From Haloterrigena salina JCM 13891 (GTDB lineage Archaea; Halobacteriota; Halobacteria; Halobacteriales; Natrialbaceae), in the NCBI RefSeq assembly GCF_000337495.1, contig NZ_AOIS01000063.1, positions 146,236 to 187,757 on the forward strand: 41,522 bases of DNA, given 5' to 3'. Positions 1-8,215 of this stretch are shown piece after piece (position 1 is the first letter of the stretch; each line of letters begins with the position of its first letter). Position numbers and translations under genes: made by a program. The notes beneath the pieces were generated by a model, which saw nothing but the letters and a program-made list of their open reading frames with translations, searched no databases and had not been told where the DNA came from.

Positions 1-49
1 GGACGTTCATCATATAACTCCGGTACGAGAATTCAATGACCCACAACTT

Positions 50-83
<34 letters not shown>

Positions 84-217
84 GACAACGTGATCTGCCT
101 CTGTCGTAGTTGTCATCGATATGCCGAAATCGAATCGATCGATAGCATCTCGCCAGTCGAGCAGGAGTAAACAATAACTCATAAGCCGTTCTGTCGTCAA
201 CCTACATCTGCCGATCA

Positions 218-290
218 AGTCCCGTGGTGTAGTGGCCAATCATCTGAGCCTTTGGAGCTCAGGACGGCGGTTCGAATCCGCCCGGGACTA
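218..290 (+). tRNA. tRNA-Gln (anticodon TTG)
   Basis: A full cloverleaf can be folded. The 7-bp acceptor stem is AGTCCCG (218-224) with CGGGACT (283-289), and A290 is the discriminator. The anticodon stem is TGAGC (245-249) with GCTCA (257-261), enclosing the seven-base loop 250-256 with TTG at 252-254. The T arm is GGCGG-TTCGAAT-CCGCC. Anticodon UUG reads CAA, so this is glutamine. No intron is present and CCA is not encoded. An AT-rich run follows at once and may end transcription. Confidence 0.96.
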
Positions 291-676
291 TATAAATAAT
301 TTCGCACTTCGCGGCCGGCAATACGACATCTCGAGTCCCAGTCCGATATGAATTAGATACCACGAAACGACAAGCACTGAACTCGAGAGTTTGTCCGATC
401 CCAATGGACGTCTCTCCTCGTGAGAGCATCGCCGTTCGCTGCGGTCGCTGGAACTGCCGATCTGCTCCCGTCGATTCCGACGGTTCCACCCGTAAGAGAC
501 ATGACGGGAATTCTCCGCATTTCGGGCGTCTCCGACCGTTTAACGGAACGATAATGAAGTGGTTGATCACTCTTTCAGTAAGTAGATAGCTGTGCCGTAT
601 CGACTGAAACCGCTGCCGGGAGGAAGTCGGCAGCGGTCGACCGAAGCGACCGACGACAACCAAATTTACTGCAACG
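291..676. other. Intergenic region between tRNA-Gln and the phosphatase gene
   Basis: This 386-bp stretch holds no coding region I would defend. A 61-codon plus-strand frame at 404-589 has no start signal or recognisable protein. The clear structural feature is the inverted repeat at 609-637. An AT-rich patch near 661-670 lies too close to the ATG at 677 to be its TATA box. Confidence 0.6.
609..637. promoter_or_regulatory. Perfect 10-bp inverted repeat upstream of the phosphatase gene
   Basis: The arms ACCGCTGCCG (609-618) and CGGCAGCGGT (628-637) are exact reverse complements separated by nine bases, ending 39 bp before the ATG at 677. The element could be a leader hairpin, a dimeric-regulator operator or a terminator. 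No T-tract follows, which weakens the terminator reading. Confidence 0.5.
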
Positions 677-2365
677 ATGACACGGACGTCTGACCGTGAC
701 GACACCACACCGACCGAGCGTACCGAGGGCGAAGCGGATGGGCTAGATACGCTCGTCATCGGGATCGACGCGGGGTGTCGACCGGTCTTCGAGCGACTCT
801 TCGAGGAGAACCGGATTCCGACCATCGAGCGGCTGTGTACCGAGGGCGCAACCGCGCCGTTAGAGTCCCAGATTCCGCCGTGGACGCCGAGCGCCTGGCC
901 ATCGATCTACACGGGCGTCAACCCCGGCAAACACGGCGTGGTCGGCTTCGTCGGCTACGACGGTTACGACTGGCACGTGACGAGCAACGACGACATCCAG
1001 GCGCACCCGCTGTGGACGCTGTTGGACCGACACGACCGCTCGAGCGTCGTCGTCAACGCGCCGGTGACGCACCCGCCCGACGAGTTCGACGGCGCGGTGA
1101 TCCCCGGCTTTCTGGGCCCGGAGGATCCGCCCTGCCACCCCGAGGGGCTCCTCGAGGAGGTCCGCGACGAAATCGGCGAGTACCGCGTCTACCCCGCCTA
1201 TACGCGCGGCGACGACTCGCTGTCCGACGACGAAAAGATCGCGGAGTACCGAAACCTAATTCAGATGCGCGGCGAGGCGTTTCGGTACCTCGCCGAGGAG
1301 TTCGATCCCGATCTCGGCTTTCTCCAGTTCCAGAAGACGGACACGGTCTTCCACGAGTTCGCCGGCGACGAGGAACTCGTCAACCGGGTCTACGAGGCGA
1401 CCGACGACCAGCTCGCGGCGGTGCTCGAGGACTGCGATCCGAATCGCGTCTTCCTCGTGAGCGATCACGGGATGGGGCCGTACGACGGCTACGAGTTCCG
1501 GATCAACGAGTTTCTGCGGGACGAAGGCTACCTCGAGACGACGACCGGCGGCAAGGGGATGCCGTCGTGGACGCCGATGCGCAGGCGGCTCCGCGAAGGC
1601 GAGGAGTGCGAGTCCTGGGAACCCGGCGCGACGGCGCGCGCGGCGTCGATCGCCGCCCGGTTCGGGATCACTGCCAGTCGCATCAGAGTCGCCCTCGAGC
1701 GGGTCGGCCTCGCCGATCTCGCGAGGGAGTACGCGCCGAGTGGCGTCTCGCGGACGGCCAACGAGCAGGTCGATTTCGTTAACTCCGCGGCCTACGTCCG
1801 GGCCCGAACCGAACTCGGCGTTCGGATCAACCTCGAGGGGCGGGATCCGAACGGGGTCGTCCCGCCCGAGGAGTACGAGTCGCTTCGCGAGGAGCTGATC
1901 CGGCGCCTGCAGTCGGTCGAGACTCCCGACGGCGAGGCGCTGTTCGAGACGGTCGCACCGCGCGAGCGGTATTTCCACGGTGACCGCGTCGAGGATACCG
2001 TCGATATCGTGACGATCCCCAACGGCTTCGACCACATGATCTCCGAACAGCTACGCGACGGGGAGTACTTCGGCCCGGCCGAACCGTGGAACCACAAGCT
2101 CGACGGGATCTTCGTGGCCGCCGGCGAGGGGATCGACGAGGAGGCGGCGCTCGATCGCGTCCACATTTTCGATGTCGCACCGACGGTCCTGTCTTCGATG
2201 GGCGTCCCGTACAGCGATCGCATGGACGGGAGCGTCGCGCCCGTCGCCGATCCGGTCGACCCGATATCGTATGCAACCTACGAGGACGACGGCGACGGTT
2301 CTGATCGGTCGGAGCCCGACGAAGACGTGACAGACCGGCTTGCCGATCTGGGGTATCTGAACTGA
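677..2365 (+). CDS. Alkaline-phosphatase-superfamily phosphodiesterase/phosphotransferase
   Basis: The 562-residue acidic protein belongs to the alkaline phosphatase superfamily, nearest the type I phosphodiesterase/nucleotide pyrophosphatase group. Residues 26-33 give the first strand ending in metal ligand D31. The block around residues 68-88 (PPWT..SIYTGVNPGKHGV) aligns with the NPP nucleophile motif and places T70 as nucleophile. SDHGM in the middle and WNHKLDGIF near the C-terminus supply further metal ligands. I see no signal peptide or membrane span, so it looks cytoplasmic. The ATG at 677 is the only good start because no in-frame ATG precedes the conserved core. It heads the glycan cluster and might cleave or transfer a phospho-group on a nucleotide sugar or lipid carrier. 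The substrate is not readable from sequence. Confidence 0.85.
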   Translation: MTRTSDRDDTTPTERTEGEADGLDTLVIGIDAGCRPVFERLFEENRIPTIERLCTEGATAPLESQIPPWTPSAWPSIYTGVNPGKHGVVGFVGYDGYDWHVTSNDDIQAHPLWTLLDRHDRSSVVVNAPVTHPPDEFDGAVIPGFLGPEDPPCHPEGLLEEVRDEIGEYRVYPAYTRGDDSLSDDEKIAEYRNLIQMRGEAFRYLAEEFDPDLGFLQFQKTDTVFHEFAGDEELVNRVYEATDDQLAAVLEDCDPNRVFLVSDHGMGPYDGYEFRINEFLRDEGYLETTTGGKGMPSWTPMRRRLREGEECESWEPGATARAASIAARFGITASRIRVALERVGLADLAREYAPSGVSRTANEQVDFVNSAAYVRARTELGVRINLEGRDPNGVVPPEEYESLREELIRRLQSVETPDGEALFETVAPRERYFHGDRVEDTVDIVTIPNGFDHMISEQLRDGEYFGPAEPWNHKLDGIFVAAGEGIDEEAALDRVHIFDVAPTVLSSMGVPYSDRMDGSVAPVADPVDPISYATYEDDGDGSDRSEPDEDVTDRLADLGYLN

Positions 2366-2468
2366 GTCGCCGACCGGCTCGAGGTCGTCCCGGGTACTGC
2401 AACGGTCGCTTAGTCTCCGTATAGGTTTGGACGCCGTTCCCGACCACGCGATAGGAAACGGGCATCGC

Positions 2469-3125
2469 ATGGGATTTATCGCTGAAGTTCATCTCGTTCA
2501 CGACGAGCTCGCGTTGGCATCGACGATCGCAAACCATCCCGAGACGACGTTCCGGTACGAGTACGAGGCGTCGACCGACGACCGTCGATACCAGTTTGTC
2601 TCCGTGTTCAGCGACGACGAGACGGCCGTCGAGGATTCGATGGCGTCGGACCCGACGGTCTCGGACCCGACCCGCATCGCGACGTTCGAGAACCGGACGA
2701 TCTTCCGCGTCGCACTCGAGACCGACCTCGCGGTCCTCCCCGACTGGGGCGGCGAGCACGGACTGTTCGTGTTCACGGTCACGAGCGGCGAACGCGGCTG
2801 GGTCGCTCGCATCTACCTGCCGAACCGGGACGCGCTGATCGCGTTTCGAGCGCGGTGTCGCGACCGCGGAATCTCCTTTCGCGTGACGCAGCTGTACGAC
2901 ACGTCGGTCTCCGACAGCGGCACCTTCCACCTGACCGACCAGCAACACGAGATCCTCATGATGGCCTACTACGGTGGCTACTTCGATATTCCCCGCGGAA
3001 TCACGCAGGACGATCTGGCCGAACGGCTCGGCATTTCGGACTCGGCGGTCTCCCAGCGAATCCGACGCGCCGTTGCGGAACTGATCGCGGCGACGATCGA
3101 GAACGATCGGATGCCGAACCAGTAA
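2469..3125 (+). CDS. Bat-type HTH-10 transcriptional regulator
   Basis: The 218-residue protein ends in the bacterio-opsin-activator type helix-turn-helix (HTH_10): residues about 158-210 contain the LTDQQ start, the GGYFDIPR hallmark, a first helix DDLAERLGIS and the recognition helix DSAVSQRIRRAV. The N-terminal 150 residues form the sensor-like region common in short Bat relatives, with no PAS or GAF motif that I can identify. An upstream in-frame GTG would add 14 residues, but the ATG at 2469 starts the conserved MGFIAEV segment. It lies 103 bp after the phosphatase gene and before the beta-helix gene on the same strand, so it may control this glycan cluster (inference). Confidence 0.85.
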   Translation: MGFIAEVHLVHDELALASTIANHPETTFRYEYEASTDDRRYQFVSVFSDDETAVEDSMASDPTVSDPTRIATFENRTIFRVALETDLAVLPDWGGEHGLFVFTVTSGERGWVARIYLPNRDALIAFRARCRDRGISFRVTQLYDTSVSDSGTFHLTDQQHEILMMAYYGGYFDIPRGITQDDLAERLGISDSAVSQRIRRAVAELIAATIENDRMPNQ

Positions 3126-3421
3126 CTGGGGAACGAAATGAGCGGGCACTCGAGGAGGTGTTCTATCGATGTCGGACGAGCGTCAGACGGGGTATTAGAT
3201 ATCTTATTGACAGCATTGCTGAACGAATTAGTAATTCAGGGAGGCGCCGAATATCGGCACGAGTGCGCTTCAAACCGGAGATTATTACCCCGGCAATCAG
3301 TTGTGGCTGCTGCAAGTGTTGGGTAATCTACCACTATCCCATAGGGTTTCGGACTTAAAAGCTTGCTATCCGAAGCCATAGTTACTGGACCCCGTCATCA
3401 CTCAGAAAGAAGTGAATATCA
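3126..3421. promoter_or_regulatory. Intergenic region with a TATA-like promoter flanked by a dyad
   Basis: No gene is supported here. The AT-rich CTTAAAAG at 3354-3361 is a TATA candidate for the beta-helix gene and would give a leader of about 35-40 nt before the start at 3422. It is flanked by TTCGGA (3348-3353) and TCCGAA (3369-3374), a 6-bp dyad that could be an operator. A dyad this short can arise by chance. Confidence 0.4.
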
Positions 3422-5077
3422 ATGGTGGAACGAAGCGATCTGCGGCGTTCGGATGGGATGAACTCGCCGCAGTTTCAGTCGGATGGGAACGGTGCCGATC
3501 GATCTACTGACGACGGACGAACAGATACAGGACAAACACGACGCACGGTGCTCGGTGGGCTCGTGGCTGCGGGTGCAGCTGGTCTCGGTCTGTCGACGAC
3601 CGCCGGCGCTTCGAGCGCGGCGGCCCCGTACGAGGAATACCACGACGAGTACGAGAACGTCGTCGACGTCGTCGAGGCCGGCGCGGACAACACCGGAACG
3701 GAATCGATCACGCCCGTCCTCGAGGACCTGCGCGCCGACGACACGCTGTTCGTCTTCCCGGAGGGGCGCTACTACATGGACGAGCAGTTCAGATACACGG
3801 GCTTCGAGAACATCGGCTTCGTCGGCGACGGCGCGACGCTCGTCCCGGCGGATTACCACACCTTCGACGGCCCGCAGTTTCGGCTGTTCCGTCTCGGCGT
3901 CACCTACAACCCCGGCAGTCGCCTCCGATTCGAGGGGTTCAAGGTCGATCAGACGGCCCCCGATACCGGGATCCGAGCGATCGAAGCCTACGTCTCCGAT
4001 CGGCTCGAGGTGCGCGACATCACCGTTCGCGGCCAGCACGACAGCGGGACGTGGGGTCCGGGACTGTTCAACATCACCGATCCCGACGGGACGGGACTCG
4101 TTGAGCGGTTTCGGGCACCGGACGGCGGTGCGTGGGTCGAGAACACGCCGAACGCGGGCCAGCGCTGGCGTGGCCCGATCGGGATCGAGGCCAACCAGAA
4201 CGCGGGTACCCTCGAGTTCAAACACTGCTGGCTCGGCGGCTTCCCGAACAACGGGCTCTACGCGGCGGGCAGCGAGGGACAGATCGTAGTCAGCGGCGGT
4301 CTCTACCGGAACAGTAACGGAGCGAACATCCGCGTCGGTGGCGCGAACAGCGTGATCCAGTGGCCGACGGTCGAGGTCGACGAGTCGCGACCGGAGGATC
4401 GATCCCAGCGTGGGATCCGAATCGAGAAAGGTCGAGACATCGAAATCTACGGTGCACTCGTCGATATCACCTCGCCGATGCCGACGAGCCACGCGATCTC
4501 GGTGATGAACACCTGCGAAAAGGCTCGGATCAAGAACACTGAGATTCGGATCAGCGGGTCGAGCGTCAACCACGGTATCGTCCTCTCGCCCGACTCCGGC
4601 GAGACGACGATCGCAGACACGTCGATCAGCCACGAGACCGCGGGCGGGTATCCGCTGTGGATCCGCGACAGCGACAGATCCGATCGGATCCTCGCCGAAC
4701 ACCTCACGATCTCGGGCCGATCCGGCGACGCCAGCGGCTTCCGCGACGGGATCCGTTGTGAACGGGACAACTGCCGGTTCAGCCACATCTCGGTCACCCA
4801 GGAGGGTCGTGACGGGACCGACCGGAACGCCATCGTCAACACGGGCGCGGACCTGACCGTCTACAAGAGCGAGCTGCGCGCCAGCCAGTATCCGTACCTC
4901 GACGTCGGGACCGACGCGCTGGTTCGCGACTCCGACCTCGAGTCGACGGGCGGTGAGGAAGCCGTCTGTCTCTACGCGTCCTCGGAGAACCCGACCTTCA
5001 AGAAGAATCGCCTCGCGGGCGGGATCCGCGACCTCGGCGCGAGTGGCGTCACGACCTGGGAGAACACGATCGAATAG
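3422..5077 (+). CDS. Tat-exported right-handed beta-helix protein
   Basis: The 551-residue protein starts with a twin-arginine signal: RR at 40-41 in TRRTVLGG, then a hydrophobic stretch and an Ala-rich exit near residue 65. There is no lipobox cysteine, so it is probably released or held by other contacts. The mature part begins VVDVVEAGADNTG, the usual opening of pectate-lyase-like solenoids, and continues as short beta-strand repeats rich in N, G and D. This is the fold of polysaccharide lyases, hydrolases and C5-epimerases, and no specific catalytic signature is visible. In-frame M13 (3458) is an alternative start that keeps the signal. It most likely binds or trims the polymer made by the surrounding genes. 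Confidence 0.85.
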   Translation: MVERSDLRRSDGMNSPQFQSDGNGADRSTDDGRTDTGQTRRTVLGGLVAAGAAGLGLSTTAGASSAAAPYEEYHDEYENVVDVVEAGADNTGTESITPVLEDLRADDTLFVFPEGRYYMDEQFRYTGFENIGFVGDGATLVPADYHTFDGPQFRLFRLGVTYNPGSRLRFEGFKVDQTAPDTGIRAIEAYVSDRLEVRDITVRGQHDSGTWGPGLFNITDPDGTGLVERFRAPDGGAWVENTPNAGQRWRGPIGIEANQNAGTLEFKHCWLGGFPNNGLYAAGSEGQIVVSGGLYRNSNGANIRVGGANSVIQWPTVEVDESRPEDRSQRGIRIEKGRDIEIYGALVDITSPMPTSHAISVMNTCEKARIKNTEIRISGSSVNHGIVLSPDSGETTIADTSISHETAGGYPLWIRDSDRSDRILAEHLTISGRSGDASGFRDGIRCERDNCRFSHISVTQEGRDGTDRNAIVNTGADLTVYKSELRASQYPYLDVGTDALVRDSDLESTGGEEAVCLYASSENPTFKKNRLAGGIRDLGASGVTTWENTIE

Positions 5078-5142
5078 TCGAGACGGTCTCCCCTGCGAGA
5101 CGAGATCGACTGTATCGGCCACTCACCGGGGTTTAACACCCG

Positions 5143-5150
5143 TATAATAA
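5143..5150 (+). promoter_or_regulatory. TATA box upstream of the mini-ORF and flippase gene
   Basis: TATAATAA is centred about 33 bp before the GTG at 5179 and about 110 bp before the flippase GTG at 5256. The spacing suits an almost leaderless transcript starting at the small upstream frame. Confidence 0.5.
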
Positions 5151-5178
5151 GTCTTCGCCGTCGCTACGTCGCACTACT

Positions 5179-5259
5179 GTGAGCACGTTGGATGCTGAAC
5201 GGGCGTCGGCGAGGGGAGCCGCCGACCCTCAGCACGGACGCTCCCCGGTGAGAGCGTGA
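5179..5259 (+). CDS. Possible 26-codon leader ORF coupled to the flippase gene
   Basis: The frame opens with GTG at 5179 and encodes 26 residues (begins MSTLDAERAS, ends SPVRA). Its TGA at 5257-5259 overlaps the flippase GTG at 5256-5258 as GTGA, the usual geometry of translational coupling. The TATA element at 5143-5150 fits a transcript beginning close to this GTG. The peptide resembles nothing I know and may simply serve as a leader. GC-rich DNA gives many chance frames, so this is a candidate only. Confidence 0.3.
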   Translation: MSTLDAERASARGAADPQHGRSPVRA

Positions 5260-6896
5260 ATCGAAGTATCGCGAGCGGCGTCTTCTCGGTTGTCAGTGTG
5301 AAGGTCGTCGTGCAGCTCCTCACTGCCCTCTCGACGCCGCTCCTCTATCGGTTTCTCGGCCCGTCGAAGTACGGGGACTACGCGTTCCTGCTGTCCGTGT
5401 TCGCCATCTACATGATCTTCGTGAGCTCCGGCGTCACCGACGGCGTCCGGAAGTTCCTCGCGGAGGATCGCAACGACGCGAACTGGAGCGAACACGTCGT
5501 CGGCTTCTACTTTCGGCTGGCCATCGGTCTCGCCGCTGTCGGCGCCTTCCTGTTGATACTCGCCGCCCGATTGGGAATTGTCGACCGCGCGTTCGGCGAC
5601 GGGTTCGCGATTTACTTCTACGCGCTCGCCGCCCTCGTCGTGACGGCGCAGTTTCGCGACTACGCCCGAAAGACGCTGATGGGCTTCGGTCTCGAGCGCT
5701 ACTCGGAGCCGCTGAAGATTCTCGATACGGTCGCGTTCATCGTCGTCGCCGTCCCGCTGGCGTACGTCGGGGTCGGCGTGATGGGGGTCCTCGCGGGCCA
5801 TCTGGTCGCGAGTCTGCTCGTGGCCGTCGCCGGACTGACCATCGTCAACCGCCGGGTTCCGCTGACGTGTCTCTCGAGTACGCCGACCGAACGGTTCCCG
5901 CGCAAGCAGATGCTCACGTTCAACACGATGAGCATCGTGCTCGTGTTCCTGCTGATGTCGCTGTACCACATCGACATCGTGATGCTCCAGCGGTTCCGGA
6001 CGAGCGCGGACGTGGGGAACTACAAGGCGGCGCTGACGCTGGCCGAGTTCCTCTGGTTCGTCCCGCTGGCGATCCAGACCGTCTTCGTCCACTCGACGTC
6101 GGAGCTGTGGTCCCAGAACCGCCGCCGAAAGATCTCGAAACTGGCGTCGCGGGCGACGCGGTACACGTTCCTCCTGACGGCCGTCATGGCGGTCGGGCTG
6201 GCGGCGCTGGCCGACGTCGCCGTGCCGATTTACTTCGGCGACGAAGCCGTTCCGGCGATCGAACCCCTCCTGTTGTTGCTGCCGGGGGCGCTCGGATTCG
6301 CGCTCGCACGACCGATCCTCGCGGTCTCGCAGGGCAAAGGGAACCTCCGGTATCCGATCGCGGCCACCGGCGTGGCGGCGCTGCTCAACGTCGTCCTCAA
6401 CGCCGCGCTCATTCCGCGCTACGGCATGCACGGTGCGGCCGTCGCGACCAGTATCGGCTACGGAACGATGTTCGTCTGTCACTGCTGGAGCGCCCGTCGC
6501 GTCGGTTTCGATCCACTCGCCGACGCGCGACTCGCTCGAGCGGCGTTGACGACCGTCCTCGCGGCCGGTCCCATCATCGCCCTCGCGACGGTAATCACGA
6601 ATCCATGGCTCGCGCTCGCGGTGGTCCCGCCGGTCGGGTTCGTGATCTTCGTCGGCTTCGCGCTGCTAGTCGGCGCGCTGGACTCGTCCGAACCGTTCGA
6701 GATCCTCTCGGTGTTTCCCGATCCGATCGGCTCCCGGGCGGCCGCGATACAGGTGTCGTTCGAGGGCGAGGGTGACGAGGACGGCGAAACGCGAAGTTGG
6801 CTTCAGAGCCTGCTGTTCGTCGCCGGGCTGTCGCTGTTCGTTTCCGGACTCGCGCTGGGCATTCTCGGCACCGGCATCCAGAGTCTCCTTCCCTGA
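5256..6896 (+). CDS. Polysaccharide/oligosaccharide flippase (MOP superfamily, Wzx/AglR-like)
   Basis: The 546-residue integral membrane protein has about twelve to fourteen hydrophobic helices. Its N-terminal layout (GVFSVVSVKVVVQLL..., then RFLGPSKYGDYAFLLSVFAIY) is typical of Wzx/RfbX-type flippases. Such proteins move lipid-linked glycans from the cytoplasmic to the outer leaflet, and haloarchaeal relatives include AglR of N-glycosylation. The GTG at 5256 overlaps the stop of the small upstream frame. An acidic loop precedes the last helix pair at residues about 495-512. It is followed by convergent glycosyltransferase genes, so it is the likely exporter for this locus. Whether the cargo is an N-glycan or an exopolysaccharide unit cannot be told. 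Confidence 0.9.
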   Translation: MNRSIASGVFSVVSVKVVVQLLTALSTPLLYRFLGPSKYGDYAFLLSVFAIYMIFVSSGVTDGVRKFLAEDRNDANWSEHVVGFYFRLAIGLAAVGAFLLILAARLGIVDRAFGDGFAIYFYALAALVVTAQFRDYARKTLMGFGLERYSEPLKILDTVAFIVVAVPLAYVGVGVMGVLAGHLVASLLVAVAGLTIVNRRVPLTCLSSTPTERFPRKQMLTFNTMSIVLVFLLMSLYHIDIVMLQRFRTSADVGNYKAALTLAEFLWFVPLAIQTVFVHSTSELWSQNRRRKISKLASRATRYTFLLTAVMAVGLAALADVAVPIYFGDEAVPAIEPLLLLLPGALGFALARPILAVSQGKGNLRYPIAATGVAALLNVVLNAALIPRYGMHGAAVATSIGYGTMFVCHCWSARRVGFDPLADARLARAALTTVLAAGPIIALATVITNPWLALAVVPPVGFVIFVGFALLVGALDSSEPFEILSVFPDPIGSRAAAIQVSFEGEGDEDGETRSWLQSLLFVAGLSLFVSGLALGILGTGIQSLLP

Positions 6897-7159
6897 TCGA
6901 TCGGCGGAGTGAATGCGACCGATCGGGTTCGATCTCGATTCACACGGAACGCCGTTGCTGTTCCTCGAATGAACCGCTCGAGTTGACGCTGACCCTTAGG
7001 CCGAGTGAGAGCTAGTTACGCTGCGACCGACGGGTCGGAACCTGACGCGAAGTGAACTCGAGAACAGCGAAAGTCGATGAAAGCAGAAACCGGACAGCTG
7101 GGCGAATCGCGACAACGGAACTGGAGACGCGACGAGCGATCTCGACGACGAACGCGGGA

Positions 7160-8215
7160 CTAGCGGACCTGGCGCTCGAGGTGTTCGCTCTCGGCCATGT
7201 CGAACACCATCGCGAACAGGAGGAACGCGATGCCGGCGACGAGCAGGAACACGGTCGTCGACCCCTGCACCGACGGACCGACCGTCGCGAGCGTCGCGAA
7301 CAGCGTCACGACGGCGGCGAGGATGCCGGTCGCGGCCAGTCCGGCGCCGACGAGGTAGAAGAACGCCAGCGGGTGGAAATCGAGCACGAGGTACTTCGTC
7401 TTCAGCCGCCACAGGAAGTTCCGCAGGAGCATCGTCGACACCTTCGGGATGTACTCCGAGTACGTGATGCTCGACTCCTCGTCGCCGTAGACGGCCGGCA
7501 TAGCCACGTCGGCAACGCGCATCCCGTGGACGTTCAGCTTCACTAAGAGGTCGTTACAGTAGCCGTAGTACTCGTAGAGGTTCTCCAAGTCGATCGCCTC
7601 GAGGGCGTCGCCGGAGACGGCCGTGTAGCCGTTCTGGGGATCCATCGTCTTCCAGTAGCCGGAGGCGATCTTGGTCAGGAACGAGAGGATCGCGTTCCCG
7701 ACGAACCGAAACCGCGGCATCGCCGCGCGGTACTCCCGCGAGAGGAGGCGGTTCCCCTTCGCGTAGTCGGCCTCGTTCTCGACGAGCGGGTCGAGCAGCC
7801 GGGGCATCTGCGAGAGGTCCATCTGCCCGTCGGCGTCGACCGTCACGGTCGCGTCCACGCCGTCGGCGCGCGCGGCGAGATAACCGGTTTTGATCGCTCC
7901 GCCGGCGCCGCGGTTCTCGCGGTGGCGGATCGGGACGACCCGTCCGATCGCGTCCCGGACGGACGCCCGTTCGGTCAGCATGGACGCGCCGCCGTCGGTC
8001 ACGAGCGCCGCGTCGTCGGCCGCGTCGCGTCCCGCGTTCGCATTGGCGTCGTCGCGGGCCGCCTCGAGGATCTCGTCCCAGGTCCCGTCGGTCGAGCGGT
8101 CGTCGATGGCGTAGATCCGATCGACGTAGTCGGGCATCTCGCGGATCACGTCGCCGACGAACCCCTCCTCGTCGTACGCCGGCACCACGACGCCGATCGA
8201 GGCACCGCGGTACAT
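7160..8215 (-). CDS. GT2 glycosyltransferase with C-terminal membrane anchor (dolichyl-phosphate sugar synthase-like)
   Basis: The 351-residue protein starts with the GT-A fold of family GT2: IGVVVPAYDEE at the N-terminus, then DDRSTDGT and the metal-binding DADGQMD. RGAGGAIKTGY follows the pattern of dolichyl-phosphate glucose/mannose synthases. Two hydrophobic helices near residues 270-340 anchor it in the membrane. The donor would be a nucleotide sugar and the acceptor probably a polyprenyl phosphate. Its ATG shares one base with the stop of the upstream deacetylase-like gene (TGATG at 8213-8217), so the two are co-translated. It is convergent with the flippase gene. Confidence 0.88.
   Translation of the reverse strand: MYRGASIGVVVPAYDEEGFVGDVIREMPDYVDRIYAIDDRSTDGTWDEILEAARDDANANAGRDAADDAALVTDGGASMLTERASVRDAIGRVVPIRHRENRGAGGAIKTGYLAARADGVDATVTVDADGQMDLSQMPRLLDPLVENEADYAKGNRLLSREYRAAMPRFRFVGNAILSFLTKIASGYWKTMDPQNGYTAVSGDALEAIDLENLYEYYGYCNDLLVKLNVHGMRVADVAMPAVYGDEESSITYSEYIPKVSTMLLRNFLWRLKTKYLVLDFHPLAFFYLVGAGLAATGILAAVVTLFATLATVGPSVQGSTTVFLLVAGIAFLLFAMVFDMAESEHLERQVR

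Noticed and set aside
404-589. 61-codon plus-strand frame after the tRNA
   Set aside because: It has no promoter spacing, no similarity I recognise and non-typical codon use; treated as non-coding.
7052-7546. 164-codon plus-strand frame
   Set aside because: It is mostly antisense to the C-terminal half of the GT2 gene, whose frame carries clear motifs.
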